64,000 bases of DNA, taken from positions 39,110,969 to 39,174,968 of the forward strand of contig CM038468.1 in NCBI GenBank assembly GCA_021464415.1, in the 5' to 3' direction. The translations under genes were made by a program, and so were the position numbers. The first letter of the stretch is position 1; each line of letters opens with the position of its first letter. The notes beneath the pieces were generated by a model, which saw only the letters and a list, made by a program, of their open reading frames with translations, was not told the DNA's origin and searched no databases. Source of the DNA: Lonicera japonica (lineage: Eukaryota; Streptophyta; Magnoliopsida; Dipsacales; Caprifoliaceae). Shown piece by piece: positions 56,828 to 64,000 of the stretch.

Positions 56828-57399
56828 ACAGCCCACTTGTTATCCAACACCATAAACTTTTGGGCAGCCTGGATAACAAAAGAAGTGTTACCAAAAAAAG
56901 GGGGGCGGGGGAGTTAAGGGTTTTGAGCTCCGGTACCGACCTTCAGCATATCCTGAATAGCTTCGTTCCTCAGCTAGAGGGTAGGAACGTCCCTCAACTC
57001 CTCCATGTCGTTAGCCTTAGTTATCCTATACATTACTGTGGCTGCCACGGCAAGGGATTTGTGGACAGAGTCAGTCTCCATCAGATAGCGGTATTTGTTG
57101 CGAAAGACCAGGCACTAGTACTGGTCGAACTCCTCTTGCAATTGTCCAACCAGCTGGTTTTCAACATCTTGGGTTTGGATCCTGTCTGCCTAAAGGTCGG
57201 CAACTCCCTCATTTTATGGCGACGCCTTGATCACCCCATCAGCAAGGGGAGGCGAGGGGGTGGTCACTATGGTCCTAAACCCATAGCGAGGTCTTTTCCG
57301 AGCAGTAACCACTTGGGGGCTCTCAGCAATTTGCCCCGCGTTATCGCACCCCGCATGGCGTCTTTTAGATTCCTTCTTCTTTGAGGAATCTTGGCAATG
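56828..57399 (-). pseudogene. Element B internal region, tail of antisense gene
   Basis: On the minus strand, short pieces (DIKGISYQALEDIAKIPQ, RRRNLKDAMRGAITRGK) continue the antisense gene of 57400-58480, with stops. On the plus strand 56623-57384 is open, but that frame runs across the LTR border and has no family motif, so it is not taken as a gene. Confidence 0.4.
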
Positions 57400-58480
57400 T
57401 CTTCAAGAGCCTGGTAACTTATGCCCTTGATGTCTTGGTAAAGTCTAATAAGGTCGAGATCTGTTGGCGTATCCGAGCTGCTTTAACTCTGCTCTACCAC
57501 TTTTTCTTTTCCCTTGTCAATGGGAGCAGACGCACTAGGACCACCTAAGTTTGCAAACTGCCCCATCAAAAAAACACAAGCCCTCTCTATTGGGCATTTT
57601 CTGATTATAAGACTTGTGGCAATAACGGGTTGGGCAGGAGCTCGGGCTCTAACTCTTAACATGTCTTCAAGCTTACTCGGACGCCTTAAGCCACCAAGCC
57701 AATCTAGCTGGTTGGACCTTTCTTTGACAGAGTCGGTATCCCAAGGAGTATAGCCAAGCAAGTTATGAGCAACTCGGGGGTGATCTATAATCCGAACTCC
57801 CTTGTCCCGTTGTAATTGATGACTGGGTAGATGGAGTCCTAGTCAATCATTTTTGAGCTAGGGCGTGAGGGTTTAACTACAAAAAAAGATGAAACAGAAC
57901 AGAGTCAGATGAGGGGTTAGATAAGTAAACAATCATAGAAACACATAACAAAACTCGACAGGAATCCCTACCAACATGGCTATGTATACGCCTTTTAATC
58001 TTTACAATATCCCCATCATCCCAAGAACCCCCAATTATCACCGTACCCTCATAATAGCCCTTTTCGGACTTAGTTAAGCCCTTGACCAAGTCAGGAGCCC
58101 TGACCCGAGCTCTGAAGTAATAACGTGATAAAACATTTGGGAAGTTACAAAGGGAATAACACCAGAAAACCTCCCTCCAAGTCAATTTTACCCCCAACAA
58201 CTTGTTCAAAGCGGCACAACCCAAAACAACCCTAACCCCGTTTGGACTGAGTTAGCATAAAGCCATGTTACACTTCCTCAATACATCATAAAGAAGACGG
58301 TCCAGGGGCAATCTCAACCCTGCCTGATCAAATAAAACGGGGTATATGCTAATTTATCCATCTCTTAGATCGATAGTAGGCTCCTTGTTCACTTCGGGAA
58401 GCCTCACCGTGCACCCGTTAGGGATGAACCGATGGGAAAAGGCGGTAAGTTTTTTGTCTCTATAAATGGTAAAACACCCC
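57400..58480 (-). pseudogene. Antisense gene of element B (putative gypsy-type family)
   Basis: On the minus strand: GCFTIYRDKKLTAFSHRFIP, PLDRLLYDVLRKCNMAL, NGVRVVLGCAALNKLLGV, WREVFWCYSLCNFPNVLS and YYEGTVIIGGSWDDGD. These match the 'putative gypsy type transposon' family (Pfam Transposase_28-like) common as antisense genes in plant gypsy elements. A stop interrupts near 58360 and other frame breaks follow. A likely C-terminal part is 57483-57761. Function unknown. Because gag and pol are lost, this and the LTRs are all that remain recognisable of element B. Confidence 0.65.
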
Positions 58481-58934
58481 ATTTATAACTAACCAACCCT
58501 AACCTTAGCCCTCAAAATGTGAAAGAAGACAAGGTGCAATGGAAATCGTAATAAAGCGAAGGAAATAGGGAACTTACAGTGATAAAGAATCTCTTCTGAA
58601 GAGTTAAGCGTGGGTTTGAACATCAGTTTTCAATTGTTTCTCTCACTAAAGGAAAAGGTAAAAGGAAATCGCACAAGGGGAAAATTTGAGAATATGAGAG
58701 AAAATGCAGGTAAGGTGGAAACTAGACGGTTTTTTGGTCCCTAAATGGTGGTTTCCCCTCTAAAGTCGCGCCTAATGTTGGATTTGCCTTTAATATGGGT
58801 CATTCCCTGCTCTCGCCAGCTTTTTTTAGTTTCGGCCAACCGTTGAACGCCATGTGGCATTATGGGACCCAACCAACAAGAACAAGTGCCCGACCTATAG
58901 GGTTGTGACCAAGATCAGACACTTGGGGGGCAGT
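58481..58934. other. Element B spacer and polypurine tract
   Basis: Would be the promoter and 5' side of the antisense gene on the minus strand. No palindrome cluster like those in element 2 was seen here. It ends with cacttggggggcagt (58920-58934), a polypurine-tract-like stretch directly before the 3' LTR. Confidence 0.55.
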
Positions 58935-59574
58935 TGAAAGGTATGAAAATAATGTTCCGAGCTGATGACAAAAACTAAGTCGTCCGAGCTCATGGGCCTC
59001 AGACTCAGAGATCCATTCCTAAAGGTGGTGTTGTTTGCAATGTTGAGCACCATGTTGGTGGCCAAAACATGCCGACCAAAGCACAAACTATCGAAAGACG
59101 CGAGTTACACTACCAGAGCTCATCATATGCCCGAGCTCAATATAGTTGGGGAAGACTGGGACACGTGGCAGCAGCACAGTAAAAACATGGCCAGTACGCC
59201 CAACGACTAGTTATCAACCTCCCACAACGCAACTAACTCCACGATTTTCTCCCTAAACTCCAACGTGAGAAGGGAAACTTATGGTGTAACAGCTAGTTCT
59301 TTCCATCTATAGAAAGGAACTGGCACTAGTAATGAAAAATCATTTGATATGCTCTTGAGGCGATAGAAAAATTATCACCAATCTGTAACCATCATCAGTA
59401 TCAAATAAAAACCAATCATCAAAGGGTGAACGTAAACCAAGCCTACCATCCATTGGCTAGGAGAACCATCTTTCACCAAAATTTCGTGTGTTCATCTTTA
59501 ACTTTTCTTGCACATTGTTCATAAATCTTGTGAGTGGGCAGCAGTCCCTTTTAAAATGATTTGTTGACCTTATA
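58935..59574 (+). repeat. 3' LTR of element B
   Basis: It starts TGAAAGGTATG and ends GACCTTATA, and matches 22921-23563. A TATA-like tctatagaaagg lies near 59307. It marks the right end of the nested complex, about 510 bp from the end of the SERK coding sequence. Confidence 0.88.
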
Positions 59575-60087
59575 ATAATTATTATTATTCATCGTTGTCG
59601 TCATCATCATCATCATCGTCGTCGTCGACGTCATCATCATATTTTTACAATCTGAACATATGAAATTACAGTAGTATAATTGCACTTCCACTGCCATTGC
59701 TGTATTTTCACTAATACCACAAAATTCTTAACACCACCTACAAGTCTACAAAGACACATTACTGAATCATCAAAACTTTCTTGCACATGATAAAAGCTGT
59801 ATCTTAAATTTCTTAGAGAGAGAGCGAAAGAGAAAGAAAGAGAAACATCATATACAGAAAGGTGATAAAATCAATTTTGAAACAAACTGGAATCCTAAGA
59901 AAAATTTCTCAACACGTATTGCCAACACCAACCACTTGAGTGTCGGACGATCACTTGGGCCTGGAAATTCACCGGACCCGTAGCTCTCATGGGTTATCTG
60001 GGGCGAGACAATTCATCGGGCGGGAGGTTGTAGGTGGAGTCGTCAAATGATCCAATCAGTGTTGATGTGGAGGGTGTTTTTGAACTG
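59575..60087 (-). other. Microsatellite and SERK 3' region
   Basis: 59575-59640 is a trinucleotide run (ATT, then TCA/TCG repeats). 59640-60087 would be the 3' untranslated region of the SERK gene. 60016-60087 still encodes, after a stop and a frame change, a recognisable SERK C-terminal tail ending in LSRPR and a stop near 60002. A GA-rich stretch lies at 59815-59850. Confidence 0.6.
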
Positions 60088-60312
60088 TTATCGAAAAACT
60101 TCATCCTTTTGCCACTCTTCCCACCTGTTGGACAAACCATCGCCTTCGAGCATTCTGACAACCTCTGACATCTTAGGGCGTTTGGTCGGGGAGCCCTGGG
60201 TGCAGAGCAGAGCTACCTGGATAAGTTGCTCTACCTCTTCGTCATTATAGTCACCGTTTAGCTCAGCATCCACCAGTGTTTCTAACTTATTTTCGTTCAG
60301 AAGTTGTTTCAC
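60088..60312 (-). CDS. SERK last exon, early stop
   Basis: The acceptor is ttttaag. It codes for [38 protein letters not shown] and [19 protein letters not shown], then QKDEVFR and TAA. In typical SERKs about 35 more residues follow. Here the equivalent bases continue past the stop with one frame change. Confidence 0.88.
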   Translation of the reverse strand: MKQLLNENKLETLVDAELNGDYNDEEVEQLIQVALLCTQGSPTKRPKMSEVVRMLEGDGLSNRWEEWQKDEVFR

Positions 60313-63300
60313 CTTAAAATGTCAACAAAATAAATTTTATCAAAGGTCCATAACAAGGGTATGCTTCGCGTATAAATCGGTCTTTTTATATACTCCCCCT
60401 GTCCCTGGTTAAAGAGTCATGTTTGACTTTCACCACAATCAATAGTTTAAAATAAACTAGTTTTTGTGCACGTGGTTTTAGTGCTCGACAAAAGTCATTA
60501 AATCCATTAACGAATAAGTACATACTAAGAATTGAATAATTGATATGAAATAAAAATAATAACAAATAAACAAAACATATTATCAAGTGTAAAATTTAAT
60601 TGATAATTATAAGAACATCATAAAATGCATGTGTCAACTATAGAAAAATGTTTTAGATACACGATAAGAAATAATATAAGTTTTTAGAATCGGTAGATAG
60701 TTAATTCTATTAAACGTACGTGTATTATTATGCACAGTAACAAACAATAATGTCACACTTATATAAATAATAGATATATAGCCCAATGATATATAACATG
60801 AATGTTTTACTGAGTCACATGTACAATAGTCATTTTTTATTTTTTTTTTGTTTTAAACATTAAATATAATTATAAATAAACAAATAAGTTTTAGAATATA
60901 TAAATTAATATAAATTAATTTATAATGTTAATAGCAATCAAGTAAAGTATATTTTAATATACAAACCTTTATGATGAGGTTTGGAACGAAATTCTAATTC
61001 ATGCTAAAAGCTTTGTATTTTTAATTTGATCTATTCAATAGTTTCATTCTTGAGAAGTTTGTCATGAAGTTATATAAAGTCTTATACAAAACATCTTATT
61101 CAATACAAACTCTAACTTGTTTAATTATTTTAGCCAAATAATGTAGAGTTTAAATTTATTTAGAATGCTAATACTAATATAAAAATATATACACTTATAT
61201 TATTTTATTTAATGAAAATCTAGCTAAAAATCTTTGTTTAATTTTTTTTAGCCAAATAAAGCAGAGTGTGAATTTAGTTGGAATACTAATACATATAAAA
61301 ATATATGGAGTTATATTTTTTTATTTAATGTAAATTCTAAAAACTTTTATTTAAAAACAAGAGGCATATTTGTCTTCACAAAAAAGGGGAAAAAACACTT
61401 AAATTATTCTTACTTTTACATATAGTATATATGTGTTCCTATAGTGAATTTTGGTACATTGAATATATGTTCTGAAAGAGAAAGTGAATTCTTAATTTGG
61501 GACATTCAAAAAGAATAGTAAATGCTTAATTTGAGATGGAGCGAGTTGTATTTATTTTTGTTGCATATCGGGAAAAAAACAGGAGCACATAAAAATTGGT
61601 AAATTCCACGTATTTTCATGTGCATTTGATAGCATTCAATTTTAAAAGGTCCCATGAAATGTTGCACATCTTTAACAAGTTCACTTTTAGTCTCCATAAT
61701 ATTTATCTTTCCATCTTTTGGTGTTTGATTGGTGCCGAACGAAGGAATATATATATTTATTCCGTGTTGAAAGCAAGGCCAATCAAACACCTTCAAACAA
61801 CATTTTTCATGAAAAGCAATTGCTAGCAAATAGCAATTCAATTACTCAGAATTTAATATGGGAGGAAGATAAATACTTACCCAATCAAGCAACATGACAT
61901 CATCATCATTGGCAAGCCGAGTAAGATCGAAAGGCCTCTGTCCAGTTATGAGCTCAAGTAGCATAATCCCGTACCCGAAAACATCGGTTTTCTCGGAAGC
62001 TTGTCCACTGTAAAGGTACTCAGGAGCTATATATCCAATTGTGCCACGCACGACCGTGGTAACATGCGTGTCCTTGTAGTCCATCAGCTTAGTCAACCCA
62101 AAGTCGCCAACAACTGCTTTAAACTCCTCATCCAAAAGTATGTTTGCAGCTTTAATGTCTCTGTGAATGATCTTGGGGTCGCAATGATCATGCAAATACA
62201 TTATACCCGTTGCGGATCCCAGTGCAATTTGCTTCCTTGTCGGCCAATCAAGTGGGGGTTGCGTTTCTGCAGGTCGCTCTGTAATATCATATTATCATGT
62301 CAATTATCTATGAGAATTATCATTATACTGTAATTTTTCTTTTAAGTACAAGTGATACATCAAAGGATAAACTCGAGGTTCGAGTTGACGGGGATGGGGA
62401 TGGGGAGTCTCTCCCTCCTTTAGATGAAGGGTACTTATGAAAGTTCAAAGTTCACAATATTTATGAATATGCAAGACTAAAAGTCTCTTAATTTAGACGG
62501 AGGGAGTAATAAGAGATTGTACACGGGACTACAATAATTTTAGACATGCCAGCATTTGGGAGATGTAAGATGGTATACAACCATAAGGGTGTTTCTGGAA
62601 ACGATTTACAGCACTTGAAGCACGTTATTGCACAAGCAAGTTGATAAGCAACTCTAAATTTATATATATTACAAATAATAATAAAATATTAAAAAGATAC
62701 TTTTACTAGTGTAAGTAACCAAATATAATATATACTAGAACATGTGGCACACTCAGATGCACCAACAATATTGTACCCGGCAATTCTTGATACTTGATGT
62801 CTCTTTCTAACACATTTTGTGGCAGTGTGAGAATGTTTGATCGAGTCTTCAAGTGGTGAAGTTGCATATTGTTTCAGTTCCTGCTAAAACTATCATTAAT
62901 TTTTCTAAATTAAGGAAGGGTAAGTTCACAATTTTCAGTAAGTACCAAAACGTAACCGCTAAGTGGTCATCACGAGAAAGGTTTTGGTGTGTCTGTTAAA
63001 TTACTAAAATAATCTTCATTCTTTCAAAAATAAAATACAACCTGATTAGGAATTTGAATCTGTCACCTTAGATATGCAAAAAAAACAACTCTCTACCACT
63101 CGACCAAACACTATCCCACATCCTTCAAGCGTTTTCAAAGTCTACATTATATGAGGAATTACCAAGTATAATATTGCAAAAGTATCGAGTGTGCTTGAAG
63201 TTCTAGCATGGTAATAGACAACGTATAAAGAAACCAACAAGAAGTACCTCTTAAAAATGATGCAACACTTCCATTAGCCATATAAGGATAAACGAGCATG

Positions 63301-63589
63301 TGTTCTGTGGGAGTCATACAAAAGCCTCGCAAGCGAAGTAGATTACGGTGCACAGCCATGCTTTTCATTTTGACTTCTTTTAGGAACTGGATCTCCCCAC
63401 CTAGAGTACGCTCCTCTCGTAGCCTTTTTACGGCCACCAGGGTGCCGTTAGCCAAACGTCCTTTGTAAACCTTACCGAATCCACCTCTTCCCAGAATATT
63501 TCTTTTGCTAAAGTTATCTGTTGCAACTTGTAGATCACGCAGTGAAAACCTCTTGAGTTGTCCTAAAAAATCTTCTAGATCCTCTGCAG
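60088..63589 (-). CDS. SERK/BAK1-type receptor kinase, 3' exons
   Basis: Three exons on the minus strand encode a nearly complete kinase domain: 63589-63248, 62278-61881 and 60312-60088. Splice phases agree across both introns. SERKs are co-receptors that pair at the plasma membrane with ligand-binding LRR kinases (brassinosteroid, immunity, development). Kinase landmarks: GRGGFGKVY loop, VAVKRL Lys, [11 protein letters not shown] catalytic loop, GDFGLTKL and [11 protein letters not shown]. The usual SERK C-terminus is cut off by TAA at 60088-60090, though the lost tail can still be read downstream. The LRR and membrane exons are not in the 410 bp before exon 63589 and must lie beyond the window, or be missing. 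It could be a functional gene with a short tail or a young pseudogene. Confidence 0.85.
60391..61549. mobile_element. Stowaway-like insertion in SERK intron
   Basis: The left end is tactccccctgtccctgg. The right end, inverted, starts acaactcgctccatctcaaa. Both resemble the CTCCCTCCGTCCC ends of plant Stowaway/mariner-derived elements, and TA lies at both flanks. The body is AT-rich and non-coding. 60456-60670 inside it matches 14297-14540. The length (about 1.16 kb) is large for a MITE, so two neighbouring insertions are possible. Confidence 0.5.
61881..62278 (-). CDS. SERK exon: kinase C-lobe with active site
   Basis: The acceptor is attacag and the donor gtaagt. It codes for [55 protein letters not shown] and [19 protein letters not shown], ending LLDW. 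HRD, DFG and APE motifs are intact, an RD-type kinase. Confidence 0.9.
62330..62530. repeat. Possible second Stowaway end in SERK intron
   Basis: The end-like sequence aatttagacggagggagta (about 62491-62509) is a canonical Stowaway end read outwards. The opposite end was not found. A ggggat repeat lies near 62390. Confidence 0.35.
63248..63589 (-). CDS. SERK exon: kinase N-lobe
   Basis: The acceptor is ttttacag. It codes for [18 protein letters not shown] through [52 protein letters not shown] and [14 protein letters not shown]. It ends G|gtactt (phase 1). Length and borders match the equivalent SERK exon. Relative to typical SERKs it has KMKSM for EMISM. Confidence 0.88.
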
Positions 63590-64000
63590 CTGTAAAAGAG
63601 AAAATAAATGACAGTGTTGTAATTCCATTCTGTGCCCCAACCACATTTCATTTGTTTTATGTCTTTAGATGTGTGTGACTCCACAAATTTTGTGACTCAC
63701 TTTTAGCCTAATTTTTACCTTTTACGTGCAAGTCAAAACAAACTTTTACCCTAGGCTTCAGAGCTTCAATTTGGAGAGAAAGGGAGAGAAAAGAGGACTA
63801 AGTTTATCTGTTATCTTGTTTGAGAGTTTTTTATGGAGAGAATATGAGAGAAAGGGATAGAAAATTTTATCTCCAAATCGGAGAGAAAATAAAGTTTTTT
63901 TAATGAAAACTTATTGTTTTGACAATTTTATCCTTAAAATACATAACAAAATTTTAAGAGATGATATTTTCTCTCATTTTTTTTTAACTCACAAACAAGA
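63590..64000. other. Intron sequence upstream of SERK kinase exons
   Basis: AT-rich with gagagaaaggga repeats near 63770-63860. No membrane-span or LRR exon was recognised on the minus strand. Confidence 0.5.

Noticed and set aside
56623..57384. 253-aa plus-strand open frame
   Set aside because: Starts inside the family-A LTR and continues into element B opposite its antisense gene; no family motif; best explained as a shadow frame.

Overview
This is a plant nuclear genome window, most likely from a eudicot. The only recognisable host gene is the 3' end of a SERK/BAK1-type receptor kinase on the minus strand (about 60.0-63.6 kb). Nearly everything else is transposable-element DNA: Ty1/copia and Ty3/gypsy (Tat-type and Tekay-like) retrotransposons, hAT and other terminal-inverted-repeat (TIR) elements, a Stowaway-like insertion and a fossil caulimovirid. 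The species cannot be named from the sequence.

Layout. 1-7.46 kb is a decayed copia element: LTR end, primer-binding site, gag, protease and integrase. It is split by a 3.35-kb LTR-like insertion (2331-5684) that itself holds a hAT element (4648-5392), and by a second hAT element (6142-7010). 7922-9972 is a solo LTR with a perfect 5-bp duplication. About 11.07-13.37 kb is a TIR-type element holding a broken plant-mobile-domain (PMD) gene. 15.78-15.92 kb is a row of four short palindromes, followed by an endogenous pararetrovirus fossil (15.95-18.42 kb). 19.7-21.1 kb is a hAT element with another hAT and a TIR element inside it.

22921-59574 is a deeply nested complex. Outermost is a Tat-like element (here element B; LTRs 22921-23563 and 58935-59574). 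Inside it are the 3' end and 3' LTR of a second Tat-like element (family A). That LTR is split by a Tekay-like solo LTR (28230-56319, 5-bp duplication cgaaa). That solo LTR is split twice, by element 1 (29864-36843, minus strand, a deletion derivative, duplication gttgt) and by element 2 (37929-56308, plus strand, 18.4 kb, duplication ggggt). Element 2 carries gag, protease, RT, two RNase H domains and integrase in sense, then two antisense genes (aORF1 and the PMD-type aORF2), a tandem array and the 3' LTR. All its genes carry stops or frameshifts.

Most interesting signal. The 12-bp palindrome TGTCGCGCGACA, in exact or near-exact copies, lies clustered just upstream of every recognisable TATA box in elements 1 and 2: the LTR promoter, the aORF1 promoter and the aORF2 (PMD) promoter. 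The related family-A LTR has a different set, TGTCCGCGGACA and variants, in the same place. This suggests an element-encoded regulon in which the PMD protein and/or aORF1 product acts through a family-specific palindromic promoter motif. The layout is seen directly; the regulatory role is inference.
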